The notes: generated by a model from the sequence alone, not told the origin. A stretch of DNA of 64,000 nucleotides from Lucinisca nassula (GCA_963580285.1 OY757015.1:136005804-136069803); one strand, 5' to 3'. Shown: positions 1 through 13,095, counted from the first letter of the stretch. Made by a program: numbers and translations.

Positions 1-223
1 TCATCATAATTGTGCAGCATACGAATTTTGAGGCTTCAAGCTTTTATAGTTCCTGAGAAATCATGGATGGAAGTTTTAACATTGACATTAATGGGAGAAA
101 AAGTACATCATTATTACATAGCATTCAAAGTTTGAGGCGTGAAAAAGTCTTGACGCAAAATATAACATTCGTTTGCATGGAGAGAAAAAAGAATTAAAGA
201 ACAACTGAACAAATAAGCAGAGA
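1..223. repeat. Diverged tandem repeat (satellite 1), part
   Basis: Contains gaggcttcaagcttttatag, gttcctgagaaatc and aagaacaactgaacaaataa, the units also seen at 1790-2430. Broken off by a family A tail. Confidence 0.55.
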
Positions 224-492
224 AATAGAAGTGAAGGGAGTGATCACAAATCGATATAATTAACCCACAGCTCCCATCAGAGACAACAAAGGGAAAGAAA
301 CACAAACATGAAATAACTAAACCCTAATGGAAACATCAATAGCGGGAAGCGAAAAGGACTGTAACTTTCCCAAATAATGGCCAATTGGCTAGCCAAAACA
401 AAAAAAGATAAGAACGACAAACCATGACAAAAATAAACCAGGACAGAAGAACCACCTTGGAACGGTCAGCGAAACGAATTCCACTGGGTGCA
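224..492 (-). mobile_element. Family A tail
   Basis: Reverse-strand tail: 3' end atagaagtgaagg at the left, through cacagctcccatcagagac to cttggaacggtcagcgaaac. Confidence 0.82.
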
Positions 493-559
493 TATTGTCT
501 TTTACACTTTATAAGTCAACATTATTGCACTGCATACCACGTTTTAGGCTTTTTTAGCT

Positions 560-1722
560 CGTCTGTTTTTTGAAAAAAAACTTTCGAGCTATTGTCATCA
601 CTCCGGCGTCTGCGTAGTCGTCCTGCGTCGTCCTGCGTCGTTCCAAAAAAACTTAACCTTGGCTATAACTTAAAAAGTATTAGACCTAGCCTCATGAAAC
701 TTCATACACACACTCACCATCACAAGAGCTACATTTTGACCAAGGACCATAACAACATTGTTGATTTTGGCTGAATTATCTCCCCTTTTCCAATTTTTTT
801 CTGAAACACATTTTTTGCTCTCATTTTAATACTATTCACAACAGAGCCTTCAAACTTCACATGAATGTTCCTTGGGACAAGACCTTTTCAGTGATACCAC
901 ACTTTTTGATCAGTGACCTTGACCTTTGAACTTTGACCTATTTTTCGAAAATTTAACCGAAAACCTTAACCTTGACCATATTTCCAAAAGTATTTGGCCT
1001 ACCTTCATGAAACTTCATACACATACTCACCATCACAAGAGCTACATTCCCTACAAGTTTTATAACTCCATCTTGCAATTTGATTGAATTATCTCCCCTT
1101 TTCTCTCCGTTTTTTTTAAATTGTTTTTGTCTCTTATTTCATTACTATTCACAACAGAGCCTTCCAACTTCACATGAATGTTCCTTGGGACAAGACCTTT
1201 TCAGTGATACCACACTTTTTTTATCTGTGACCTTGACCTTTGAACTTTGACCTATTTTTCGAAAATTTAACCGAAAACCTTAACCTTGACCATATTTCCA
1301 AAAGTATTCGACCTACCTTCATGAAACTTCATACACATACTCACCATCACAAGAGCTACATTCCCTACAAGTTTCATAACTCCATCTTGCAATTTGATTG
1401 AATTATCTCCCCTTTTCTCTCCGTTTTTTTTTAATTGTTTTTGTCTCTTATTTCAATACTATTCACAACAGAGCCTTCCAACTTCACATGAATGTTCCTT
1501 GGGACAAGACCTTTTCAGTCATACCACGCTTTTTGACCTGTGACCTTGACCTTTGAACTTTGACCTATTTTTCGAAAAATTAATCAAAAAACTTAACCTT
1601 GACCATATTTCCAAAAGTATTTGGCCTACCTTCATGAAACTTCATACACATACTCACCATCACAAGAGCTACATTCCCTACAAGTTTTATAACTCCATCT
1701 TGCAATTTGATTTGACTTAGAA
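560..1722. repeat. Satellite 2: about 313-bp tandem units
   Basis: The block ccttgacctttgaactttga recurs at about 917, 1231 and 1543, with matching aagagctacattccctacaa and gttccttgggacaagacctt blocks; an earlier partial unit starts near 590. It opens with agctcgtctg...gagctattgtcatcac, an end resembling other bivalve repeats. Confidence 0.85.
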
Positions 1723-1789
1723 CTTTTGTTTTCTAAAAGAAACTGCAGACGAGCGTTGGCACCCGCTTGCGGTGCTCTTGTTTCTATTA

Positions 1790-2437
1790 AAGTTCCTGAT
1801 ATATTGTCTCTTACACAATGCAGCCCATCATCATTGCCTAGCATACCAACTTTGAGGCTTCTAGCTTTTATCGTTCCTGAGAAAACTTTAAATAATGTTG
1901 GCATTTATGGGAGAGAAGAAGCAATGAAAGAATAAATGAACATATAAGCTAAGAATGTTTGCTGACTGGGGCTTTTATCTTTTAATAGTTCTTGAGCTCT
2001 TTCACGAAAAATATACATTGGCTTTTATGGAGAGAAAGAAGAATGAATGATAAAATGAATAAATAAGCCGAGAAAGTTCATAGTCATTTATATGGCATAA
2101 GTCATCATTGTTGCATTGCATACGCAGTTAAAGCCTTCTGGCTATAATAGTTTCTAAGAAATCTTTGACAAAAATGTAACATTGCCCAATATGGAGAAAA
2201 AGAAGAATGAAAAAATAAATTAACAAATAAGGCGATAAAGCCCATCGGCTCTTACATGATAAAAAGACCTCTGTGGCACTAAATTAGTTTCACAATATTT
2301 GAGGTTTCCAGCTTATACAGTTCATGAACAATCTTTGACGAAAATAAGAATGAAAGAAGAGATGAACAAATAAGCATCAAAAGCTGGTTGTCTCTTACAC
2401 GGTTCAACAGGTTATCATAACTGCATAGTATACCAAG
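1790..2437. repeat. Satellite 1: about 140-bp diverged tandem units
   Basis: Four or so units with gcttctagcttttatcgttc, ctttgacgaaaa and gaatgaaagaataaatgaac-type blocks. The last unit is interrupted at 2438 by a foldback element and continues at 2654 to a ggacggacggaatgaca end. Confidence 0.6.
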
Positions 2438-2653
2438 TTTAAGGGGAATGGGAACTTTCTGTCATTTTTCAAAGGGAGACACTTTCGGAACTTTCTTTTC
2501 GCTTTTCTATAAGCCCTGGTTCTACCCTGAAAGGAAAGAAATTGCTCCTCACTAGCAAATTATTTCCTTTAAGAGTTGACTTAAGAGTTGGCATGGGAAA
2601 CAAAAATACTTTTGCAGGAGTTGCCGTCCCTGAAGGTGTTCCCATTCCCCTTA
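2438..2653. mobile_element. Family M6 MITE
   Basis: Terminal inverted repeats tttaaggggaatggga and tcccattccccttaa, internal palindrome gaaagaaattgctcctcact / gcaaattatttcctttaaga. Inserted in satellite 1. Confidence 0.82.
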
Positions 2654-3009
2654 AGGGTTCTAGCTTCTACGTTTTTTGAGAAATCTTTGACGAATATGTA
2701 TGGTTTAAGGAGGGAGGTTCGGACGGACGGAATGACATGTGCAAAACCAGTATACCCCGGGTATAATGAAGAGTTCAATAATTTTCAACCCTTCACCCCC
2801 AATCACTTCGCTCCTGATTTATAATGGTCTACTTATTGCAAAAGTTAAAGGTATTACTATAGCTTCAACTGAACGTCTACAGTCGCGTATTTAAGCTTTA
2901 TGTCTGCTTACAGATATCAAAGCGCCTAAAGGCACTGAAATGACAGATTCTGTGAAAAACCAGTGCTTCAGCTGAAATGCACGACCCGCCGGATGCTTTA
3001 AGCTTTATG

Positions 3010-4035
3010 AGTGTAACCATATATGGGTATGGCGGCCATTTTGGTCATGTGACCTGGACCTAAAACGGCTCCCCCAATAAATGCGCCTTATCGTAAGGAG
3101 CAAAAATATATCTTATACTTTAGTACTGTATTCTGAATGGTTTGCAGGATAAAATGCATTCTCACTTTTCCAATACAAAAGCATATGTGTCAAAGTTTGA
3201 CCTAGGCACTAAGAAGGTCAAGGTCAACCCAGGGTCATCATTTTAGTAATTTATGATGGGCCTACGTCCCAGATGCTATTTATCAAGTTTCGTGGAAATC
3301 TGCCCAGTGGTTCTGGAGAAGACTACTTTTGAAGGGTTTTTACCATATATGGCTTGGAGGCCATTTTGGTCATGTGACCTGGACCCCATGAGCAAATTTT
3401 GGTTTCCCCCATCCCATAGAGGCCCCATATGAAATTTGACTTCAATCGGCCCAACGGTTTCCGAGGAGAAGCAGTTCGAAAATTTTCACATTTTTCGCCT
3501 CGGCGAGGCTATACCAAATTGAATGTAATACTTCGCAAGTCGGAATTCATTGGTTAGATCTCATTGATATCTATCAGTATGCCAAAAATTGTTTAAATAT
3601 TCCAACCGGTTAAGTCACTATCACCAATTTTCACAAACTGGTTACGGACGGACAGACAGACAGACCATATATGGCTTGGCGGCCATTTTGGTCATGTGAC
3701 CTGGACCCCATAAGCAAATTTTGGTTTCCCCCATCCCATAGAGGCTTCATATGAAATTTGACTTCAAACAGCCCAACGGTTTCCGAGGAGAAGCAGTTCG
3801 AAAATTTTCACATTTATCGCCTCGGCGAGGCTATACTAAATGGAATGTAATATCTGGCAAGTTCATTGGTTAGATCTCATTGATATCTTTCAGTATGACA
3901 AAAATTGTTTAAATATTCCAAGCGGTTAAGTCACTATCACCAATTTTCACAAACGGGTTACGGACGGACAGGCAAACTGACAGACTGACAGAATGACAGA
4001 ATGACACGTTGATTTTAGGGCACTCTTAGAAAATC
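3010..4035. repeat. Satellite 3: about 320-bp tandem units
   Basis: Two full units and a partial one: tggcggccattttggtcatg at about 3031, 3351 (one mismatch) and 3671; both full units include gcctcggcgaggctatac and end in gggttacggacggacag or a near match. Confidence 0.88.
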
Positions 4036-4221
4036 AACCGACTTCAGTCGGTCGCTTTTCTGCGGGTCGTGCAATTCAGATTTACTTTCTTAAATGATAA
4101 GGACAATGGCGCTGGAGTGCTGATTTTTAGTTTGGTTCACAAAACTGAGGTGAATCGGCTGTGAAACACTTTCATCTTCATTTTACTTGGACATTATAAA
4201 TAAAACAACATGCAAATGACT

Positions 4222-4332
4222 ACCCAGCAGGCACACGTCGCCAGGGCAACGTCAAATCAACGTCGATGCAACGTCATGACGTTGAACCGACGTTGATGTG
4301 ACGTCACAATTACGTCATGTGCCTGCTGAGAT
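4222..4332. mobile_element. Small inverted-repeat element
   Basis: cagcaggcaca at the left and tgtgcctgctg at the right enclose repeats of caacgtc/gacgttg, so the whole can fold back. Confidence 0.6.
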
Positions 4333-5934
4333 AGTTGCCAGTTTTATGACAACACATAGCCGCAACTTTCTTGTAAAAGCTTACACTTGTTGACTGAGAT
4401 GTGTTTCGCGGCTTAGTCAAGAACCTGCCTTATGTCGTGCGCTACAATAAAGGAAAACACTTTTTGTGCGATGTTTGAAGTTTTGCGGCATGTGACTAAT
4501 TATTTATCACAACATTGTGCTTACATATTCAGTTATTTAGACCTATACAACAGAATTGGACAGTGATAACTGTTAGGAGTTTATTATTGCTGGCTTGCTA
4601 CCGTACGGTGAAGTTTCTAGCGTCACGTACTTCGCATTTAATTAGGTCATGTATGTGTTATGAGTCTGTACCCTTTCAGCCCTTTATAGCCAAGTACAGA
4701 TACCTACAGATGCAAACAGTGTAGAACCTGGTGAGATGGCTCATAATGATACACCGCATTCGGTTCTACATGGTTTGACATGCTATTGACGACTATTGAC
4801 TAGACATCCAATTTACATGTGTAGAATGGACGCGTACAAATTCAGTGACTGAAGAGTGAACTGGAGAAACTCGTTGGTTGAAGGGGTAAAATCTTAACCT
4901 GGCCTGTAACTGTTGTGTGCGGGTCAGGACCCGACAAAGCGGCTTGGCCGATAATCAAAAGTAAAATACAGCTTATTATAACGGTCTATTTTCTTTATTT
5001 TTCAAAGTTTATCTAGATACTTAAATGGTGTGCACTGATTGTAGCTCTATACATATTGTTTTGTTTTGTTTTTCTTTTCTAAAAATATACAAAGGTACTT
5101 TAATGGCGTATTGATACAAATATAATTAATCATAACCCATTTTGTACTGAATGTAATATTATCACTTATCTGACGAAGATTTCATTTCGAAATCCCGGTT
5201 CAAAATTAAGGGGCGTCAGCTAGAAATATAGGAATTAATTTAGGAAAAAAATGGGCTAACTTTCGACAACAGTGAAGCCCGCAGTGAAGGCCGTGGTTAG
5301 ACGCCGCCTCCAAGATTCGCCAATGACCCATTATGCGGTCGTCTGTATAAAATGGGAACTTTCCTTATGCATATTCAATTAACTTTTCCCGTTTTGTTTG
5401 TATTTAAGAAAGATAATTTTTGTATTTTGATTACAAATGAAACAAAACATGTAATCAAAATGCGGAAATAATGCCATGAGAAATTGGTTTTGAGACAGCG
5501 AGCATGAAAGTCAACAAACAACGGACTATTTGCGCGCAGTCATATTTCAAAAGTAGTGGAAGCCGGAAGTTCAGACGTTTAAATTGTAAACATGCAGCAC
5601 GACGAAGAATGACAGAAAGAATCTGTCATTAAAAATGACACTGATCTAATTTTAATCTTATCTCGAACTACTAAATGTTTAGTGAAGATATACACTGGTG
5701 AAGCAAAGCTATAAGTAGCTGGTTATATACGACGCAATGCTATGAGTTATAGAGCTCTAGGCATCAGGATAAACACCACACATTCTATCATGATCATAAA
5801 ATGGCGTTGTTATGGTGAAACGTATCAATATTTTTCTTGTTTCTTGCCACTCGCTTTTTTTCTAAATAAAGCTGGTGTTAAGGGAATATGTGGTAGCCGC
5901 AAAAATTTTACCTGCCCTTTATCATAGTGTAGTT
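4333..5934. other. No gene recognised
   Basis: Downstream of the last receptor exon found. I see no TM7 exon, no long frame and no clear repeat here, though such an exon could be missed if short and diverged. Confidence 0.5.
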
Positions 5935-6400
5935 GATTTTCGTCCTCACCGTTGTTTCATGTCTGTGGTTGATTGATTTTTGTGTTCACGGAGATGTTGC
6001 ACTGATGAGTTAGGAGGCCTTCATGCGGACTTAACAGAGTTGTCTTAATCGCGACGGAAGCAAGGGCGAGGATTGTGGCCACGTAAAATCGATTTAAGCA
6101 TACTACACCCCCCACGCCCAAGTGGAATTAGTTTCACTGACCGTTCCAAGGCGGTTCTTCTGCCGCGGTTTATTTTGTGTCATGGTTTGTCTTTGAGTGT
6201 TTGTATTGCTTATATTATTTTGTTTTGGATAGCCAATTGGCCATTTTGTGGGAAAGTAACTGTCCTTTTGGCTTTCCACTATTGATGTTTCTATTGGGGT
6301 TTGTTGTTTCATGATTGTGTTTCTTTCCCTTTGGTGTCTCTGATTGGAGCCGTGGCTTAATTGTATCGATTCCTGATCATTGCCTTCACTTCTATTACTT
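5935..6400 (+). mobile_element. Family A tail
   Basis: From gtcctcaccgttgtttcatg to ccttcacttctatt; nearly complete distal tail, directly followed by a family C unit. Confidence 0.85.
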
Positions 6401-6585
6401 GTGGTTTGTGATCATTGATTCCTTTTTGGAACCACGAACATTTGAGGGTCACTGATGTGGCCTACTTGGCCGAAACTAGCAAGTCTGGTCAAAAAAATCT
6501 GTACACTTCATATTTTTAGGTTTTGTGATGCATTCTTTGCTTAAAAAGGATAACCCTTTTATAGAGTATATTGACAAGGTTATTC
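6401..6585 (+). repeat. Family C, single diverged unit
   Basis: gagggtcactgatgtggcct and cttggccgaaactagc; follows a family A tail directly. Confidence 0.7.
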
Positions 6586-6821
6586 ATCACACAGACTTTA
6601 TGAATGTGACCGCTGCTGTAGCAAACGGACATCTTGGTCGTTTTACGGCTCGGAATAATTCGCAAATTAATTATATTGTATAACGTTTTTCATTTTTGAC
6701 ACGAGCTGAAAGGTCGAACACAACCATTTCCGAGCGAATATTATCTCTTCAACATAGATGTTTTTCTGATCTTCTATCCGTTTACATAATGACAAACAAA
6801 ACTTACCGAACACCTACCTAC

Positions 6822-8269
6822 CTAATATACCTATCGGAAACCAGCAAAGGAAATCCGTTGAAACGACCAACAACAGATTTCGAGCGACTCGTAGGTCATT
6901 CATCCGTTTACTTCGGCTGCCTCCCACCTTGTTCTTCGATGCCCTTATTTCTCTGTATATTAGCAGCTGGCCTATGGCAATCAACACAAATGCGATTGAA
7001 TTGAATCCAATGAAAAGAGCGACTGAATACATCCACCCAGGAGGTTTATCCCGCGTCAAGGGCAGTGCAAGACACACGCCAGACTTAGAATAGAACTGGC
7101 CTTTAAAATAAGTGTTGTATGATATTGGTATAATGGCAATGGTAAACGCTATAACCCAAATACTTGCAACAAAAATACCAGCTACTTTTGGTGTGATTCG
7201 AATCTGACCGAAAGGAAACTTGGTTACAATAATTCTATCTAAAGTGATCAGACACATCAAAAGAACCGATGCCTCGCTGGACAAAGCGGCTAAAACGCCT
7301 GCAAGTTGACACCAGGCACTGTTTTTCCAGGATTCACTGTTGAAAATGTATGTCCCACGGAAAGACACATCCGCACTAGCGATGATAAGAAGATAAATTC
7401 CCATTAAGAAGTCAGAAATGGCGAGATTTGAAACAAATATACCATACCCAATCTTCATACGATTCCTGTCATACATGAAACGGTACAACAGAGAAGCAGA
7501 ATTACCCATGAAAGCAAACAGACCTATTACCCAAATCAATGCTCTTAATACCTCATTGCGCATCAAGTCTGCACAGGAAGAAAACTCATCTTTATGTGGG
7601 TAACAGTTTTCTTCAGGCAAATACTCTGGTCTAATACAACAAAACTTATATTTGTCGGAGGTAATTGTATTCACACTTTCAATGCCTTTGAACATGTCTT
7701 TGGAAAATGCCAGAATGTCACTACCATTCAAATAAAGTTTATCAACAGCCAAGGTTTCGAAGGCATTACTATCAACATAATGAATGATGCTGTGTGCTAG
7801 TTCAAGAGTTTGTAAAAGCAACATTCCAAATGTTGATTTTGAAATTACCTTGATTTCCAGATGAGACAATTTTAAGTTGTTTACGGAATGTAATCCAAAG
7901 AATGCATCTGATTCTAAAGTTAGCATTTCTAAATTCCCTTTAAAGTTAAGAAATTTCAAACGTCCTTGACTGGCAAAAGTATTTTGAGCAATACTTTTCA
8001 AATTATTAAAGCTGATGTCCAACACAACAAGGTTCCGCATAGCAAGCAACAGTGTGTTGTTGAGATTACTTAAGTTTGTGCGAGAAATATTTAGATACGC
8101 CATCTGTTTGACATCCTCACCATCTAGATTAAGAAGGGAGTAAGACCCCGGATTAAAACTGATATCAAACAATCGCGTAGACGAAGATATCCCAAACGTG
8201 TTGTTTCCAGAAGAAATCCGTTCTGTGCAATCAACCAAGAATCCTTTACATATACAGCCATCAGGGCAT
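6822..8269 (-). CDS. Receptor exon 14: LRR domain and transmembrane helices 1-6
   Basis: 1448 bp, acceptor TTTATATTGCAG; encodes about 482 residues. Residues 1-14 form an LRR N-cap (CPDGCICKGFLVDC). About 55-205 hold five or six leucine-rich repeats (LVVLDISFNNLKSIAQNTF is typical). A cysteine hinge (YKFCCIRPEYLP) leads to TM1 (GNSASLLYRF), TM2 (SNLAISDFLMGIYL), TM3 ending in LDRI (the DRY position), TM4, TM5 (YSVALFIGFNSIAF) and TM6 (TDFLCWFPIGILG). Cysteines before TM3 (WCQL) and in loop 2 (SGVCLAL) can form the conserved bridge. Relatives of this class couple to G proteins. I end the exon at ATATTAG before GTAGGT, since four codons later the frame stops. TM7 must be in a further exon, not found to the left. 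Confidence 0.93.
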
Positions 8270-8550
8270 CTGCAATATAAAGTTTAAGTACGCAAAATCC
8301 TTTAACCTTCACCACTATCTAGGCTAACATAGCAGACGACAAACTATATTTGATATTTTTCTTATTTCTCCTAGAAAAAACTGGACTTGACATCTCAAGC
8401 AAATTGTAATTTGCATGAAATGCAAAATCATTTTTCCAGGGCAAAATTAGGAACTTATTTCAAAATGTCATCTACTGAAAACTAAAACAGCACGCAGAGC
8501 GTTAACACACTTCCCCAGAACTACAGTATTGCTGCTGACCTTTCTAAAAC

Positions 8551-8892
8551 CATTCCGAAAACACGCCTATACAAATACAATGTCAACTTTCTGTTGAAAA
8601 AAGCAAAATATTTAGCTGAAAAAAAGTGATATTTTTGCTTATTTATGCTCAAAGATTGATTGTGGGTACTCGTTTGAACTGCCTCAATTGATATTTTTTC
8701 TTATTTTTGATCTAAATATAGATTGTGTGTACTCGTTAGAACCGTCTCATTGAGACGGTTCTAACGAGTACCACAATCTGTATTTTAGAGCATAAAATAA
8801 GAAAAATAAAATTTACCACTGTAAACCCCAGTTTTACTATATAAAAGTGTGGTTCAATGGGGAAAAAATTATATAGGCGTGTTTTCGTGATG
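8551..8892. mobile_element. Family M1 foldback MITE
   Basis: Terminal repeats cattccgaaaacacgcctat and its complement at 8873-8892. The centre is a perfect palindrome: ctcgttagaaccgtctca then tgagacggttctaacgag (8732-8767). Next to receptor exon 14. Confidence 0.85.
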
Positions 8893-9520
8893 GATTGTTC
8901 CCGCGGGTATTTTCGTGTTATGTCTTGTTTGCTGTGTTGTATCTACTGTTTTGGATCGATTGTTTATTAGTCGACCCAAGCTTACTAAGTAAAGAAGCTT
9001 GGTGCCTGCTGTTGTTCACGTGACTATCTCTAATTTGTACGAAATCCGGGAATCGGTTATTTACAGTCATATTGTTCTTGTCGTCGTGACGTCAAAATGC
9101 ACTGTAAAAGTTGTTGTAAACATTGACTCGCCTCATGTGCTGGGACATTGGCAAACAGTGTAGACCCAGATCCGACGCCACAGAAAGTCTGATCAGGATC
9201 TACACTGATTTGTTTCTTTTTTTGTTTTCGACAATACAATGCAAAATAGCAAAATGACAAAGAAATAATTAGTTGTATGCCTGTCAAGTCCAGTTTTCTA
9301 GTTTGAAAGTTCTACACTGTTTGCTTAAATTAAATTTAAGGGTTAAACAAAACAGTCTAAGTTCCCGTTTAGGACCACTTCCAGCCTTCTCTAAGGGATA
9401 ACCGACCCACGAAAGCTGTCAGTGCTTTGCTTAACATTCTAGTTACCACGTCGAGGAAGTGAGGGCTGGTTGATTTGCTTTTCGTTGTATATGTTCTTTA
9501 TGCGTACTGTAATTTTATTT

Positions 9521-9930
9521 ATCATATGACGTCGCGTCTGAGAGTGTTATAACGCCAAGTAATATTTTCGATAATCCACTAGAGGATTAAATATGCAAAT
9601 TAGCTAGATACGTCCAGTAACGTTACATGTACGACGTTCTTAACGTCGCGTTTACCAATGGCGGAATATTGATATTTTGTAAACAATCATGAATAAAATG
9701 CGTTTTAAATGTCATGTGATAAACAGAATCTTGCATTCGTGCTCATTACATTGAAATTATTAAACTCGTTGAGGAAAAGAGATAAAATGCTCGTCATGTA
9801 TTACTGAATTTAATAAACTCGTTGAGGAAAAGTGATAAAATGCTCGGCAAACCCTCGCATTTTATCCCTTTTCCTCAATTCGTTTAATAAATTCAATAAT
9901 ACATGAACACTCATGTAAGATCCTCTATGT
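9521..9930 (+). mobile_element. Family M4 element with terminal hairpin
   Basis: Starts atcatatgacgtcgcgtctg, continues with gttacatgtacgacg blocks and ends in a hairpin of gaggaaaagggataaaatgc type against its complement, then acactcatgtaagatcctct. The left arm is duplicated. Confidence 0.8.
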
Positions 9931-10587
9931 GAGTTCTTCCTCTTAGTGCCAATGTTAGCCCGTGTTCTGTGGTTGTGGCACTTGCTGGCCATATTGGTTT
10001 GTATTTTTTCAGTAGCTCGAACCTACTTCGGAATATGGAAATTTGTTCGAGACGAGGGTGGGTCAATCCACTGAGGTTTCATCAAAGCGTCAGGTCAAGA
10101 GGTATAAAGGGGGATAATTCGTTTCGATAAATATAGCGCGTCCGTTCCCCCTAATGCAGGGCTCACAGCAACGATTATATGATTCCTGATCGGCTATGGT
10201 TCCATTTCATTAAGCCAACGATTACGTGCAATATACCATCACTTTTTGCAAGAAGCACAACTCACCATCCTACATTCATTTTCTTTCTATTCTCCAGGAG
10301 AACATTTTGCGATCAGTTATATCAACCCCACTCCCACTGTCATAACCACTAATATTTCTGCTGACCATCCGAAGGTGATCTCACCTTTGCAATTTCCTAA
10401 GTCTTTCATGTTTGTTGGATGTGTATGTTGTAACGCATCTTGTGATGTGTTTTTATGCGAGCCTTCATGCGACTAACTCTTTCTTTTCATTCCATTGGCT
10501 TGAGATCATGGTTGTTTTACAATGTTAATGACGCTTCCAGAGTATTTTTACATTTAATTTCTCTAACTTCCTGTGTGCTTTGGTAGT

Positions 10588-10835
10588 GTTTGTATTGGAG
10601 TTTAACGACCCAGTCAACACTATTTAGGTCAATTTTGAGGCGCTCAGTTTACCTATCCACACTTTCCTGGGCAGGCTTATACGTAAGCAGTTAACCAATA
10701 CAGAGCACATTCTTTCGCCAGAAACTGACAACTGCCCTTCTTGAATCAGCGGAAGGAAGAGAATGACCGTAGAAAATATTTCATGATCAATCTCCAAGAA
10801 AGAATATTGCCGACCCCGAATGTGTGCTTTGGTAA
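10588..10835 (-). mobile_element. SINE second family, headless
   Basis: Matches the body and tail of the 23582 and 39466 copies (accaatacagagcacattct, agcggaaggaagagaatgac) but the tRNA-like head is truncated near ttgccgaccccgaatg. Confidence 0.65.
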
Positions 10836-12060
10836 GCTAAAGCCTTTCAATAAAGCGATCTCATAATAAATGAAATACTTTTCTCCTAAGGAGCAATATA
10901 ATTCCTTTAACTCTTAAGATGTCAGTCACACAATTCGTCTGCTTAGTGCAATAATGGTGTAACTGACATTTTGGCCAAAATAGTGTTTTGGCATAAATGG
11001 GAGCCATAGGACTTGACACACTTGGTAAATAAGTTATACAGCTGGATTCTGCCTTAATCATGGTTTATTTAAGCATTTGGGAATTTTTTTTGTCAGTTAC
11101 ACAGTTTTTGCTCTGACTTTTAGAAAAAAAGTTGGCGCAAAAACAGTGTAAGTGCACTTACCCCATTTTGCGCAAAGTTTTTAATACCTCAAAAATATTG
11201 AATCCTGCTGCTTGATATTTCAGAATAAGCATGTAAGTACCATGCAGAATGTATAAAATGTGACCTTTTACCTACCAAGTGTCTTTAATTTACTGCTTTA
11301 CCATGTAAAAGGCAAAGAAATAAGGTTTGTACATTTACACCGTTTTAGCGCTGGATGCACTTACACCGTTTTTGCACCAAAAACACTCGGCGCAGAAATG
11401 GTGTATCAACCCTTAAATGCTACATATTTCTTTTCAAATAACATTTATTCAACAATAAACATCACACACAAATGAAAGAAATCGCAATGACGTTAAGAAA
11501 CCAGCTTATAGTATGGTTTCCTGTCATTCTTTAATAAAACAGTTTTTTGTCTCTCCTGAAAAGTTGCCTTTTTGCACTTACAACGTTATTGCACTCAGCA
11601 GACGAATTGTTGTTTGCTTTTCCGTCTGCAGTTTACTTTCAAAGTAGTTCTTGCAAACAAGGTGGACCCTGATCATACTGCTCATCTAGGAGCAGCCTGA
11701 TTAGGACCCACACTGTTTGCCTGTATGCATAAATATTTTTTTACAAAGTTTGCAATAGGAGCAGCAGACGACATAAACATTAAACAGATGGCATTTTCTG
11801 ATGTAGTTTTCTTGGCATCGTAATGATTATGAATATATCAACAATGATATGGAAGAAGGATTTGCCTTCCCTGAAAGGCAAGGATTTCCCTTAATGCAAG
11901 GTTAGTACAATAAATCAAATCTGTTACTATCTCCCAAAGTTTTATGTCCTGGCTCCGAGGTTCCCCTTTATGTCCTGGTCCCCGCTTTTTTCGTGCTCAA
12001 CCCAACTGAGCATGACATTTTTTATTCTCATAAATATTAAAATATAACTTCTGCGCACGA
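10836..12060. other. Intron 13 sequence, no gene recognised
   Basis: Contains a family M5 hairpin (about 11655-11722) and scattered copies of gtgtaagtgca/acttacaccgtt-like motifs in both orientations around 11100-11400, perhaps an old inverted-repeat element. Confidence 0.45.
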
Positions 12061-12096
12061 ATTTTAAAATGCCAACAATTGTTGGCATTTTAAAAT
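12061..12096. repeat. 36-bp perfect palindrome
   Basis: attttaaaatgccaacaa followed by its exact complement ttgttggcattttaaaat, no spacer. Confidence 0.9.
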
Positions 12097-12730
12097 GTAT
12101 GAGCAGGACAAAGTTCATGCTCAAGTGTGTTGATCATGAAAAAAATTATAACCTCGGGGCCTGCGTCTGGATATCCATGATCTAACTTTCATATCAGATT
12201 GTAACAGTTAATTGCTACGATTCTGAATTATTTTATTTACAGTTTTTATTCGAAATGGTGAAGTGAGAGACTGTTGGAATATCACTCTGCCATCCAATGA
12301 AACACGACATTACATGATGACGTCGGATTTCCAACATTATATCACAGTACATACTGCCGCACATTATTGACGTTAACCAATCAAATGTTGAAATACATTT
12401 GCATGTACATGTACATTAGAAGTGCTCTTTCATGTCACTAAGTATTTCTTTTTTGTTTCCATGACTTTCAATGACTGTGTCGTTTTACCTTTGTTCGTGG
12501 CTTATTCTGCAAATTCTTGTCTATTAGCAGTGCAAACAAAAGCTCTGGCCCGACAAACAACTGTATCCAGGTGCCAGCTGTCTGAATGCAGATGTTTTAA
12601 AAAGCCAGTTTTTCTAAATTTATTTTTTTTCAAGCCAGTTATAGTATTCTCATTATGTTATCGCACAGCTAAAATTGTTTAATATTCGTCAAATCAATGC
12701 TTCAATGTATATTTGGCACATGTGAAGAAC

Positions 12731-13095
12731 AAAATAGAAGTGAAGGCAATGATCAGGAATCGATACAAGTAACCCACAGCTCCCATCCCCATCAGAGACA
12801 CCAAAGGGAAAGAAACACAAACATGAAACAACAGACCCTAATGGAACATCAACACCGGAAAGCCAAAAGGACAGTTACTTTCCCACAAAATGGCCAACTG
12901 GCTATCCAAAACAACATTATAAGCGACACAAACACCCAAAGACATACCACAACAAAAATAAAAAGCGACAGAAGAACCGCCTTGGAACGGCCAGTGAAAA
13001 GAATTCCACTGGGGGTAGGGGGGATTTAAAATCGATTTTAAGTGGCTACAATCCTCGCCCTTACTTAGGTCGCGATGTAGACAAATAATTTGTTC
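12731..13095 (-). mobile_element. Family A tail
   Basis: Reverse-strand tail from aaaatagaagtgaaggcaat to aggtcgcgatgtagacaaat; carries a small duplication cccatccccatcag. An open frame in this region (12697-13029) is part of the repeat. Confidence 0.85.

Noticed and set aside
1632..1935. Open frames on both strands in satellite 2
   Set aside because: They fall in repeat sequence and lack domain similarity.
3110..3160. Possible TM7 exon (coding-strand CCATTCAGAATAC)
   Set aside because: It does not give the NPxxY-type motif in any frame and lies beside satellite 3.
9057..9287. Minus-strand open frame with CGVGSGSTLFANVPAHE
   Set aside because: It overlaps a family M5 hairpin and has no splice-flanked module.
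10246..10476. Cysteine-rich plus-strand frame (CVCCNASCDVFLCEPSCD)
   Set aside because: No clear domain, signal peptide or repeat support; considered as a small secreted protein but unsupported.
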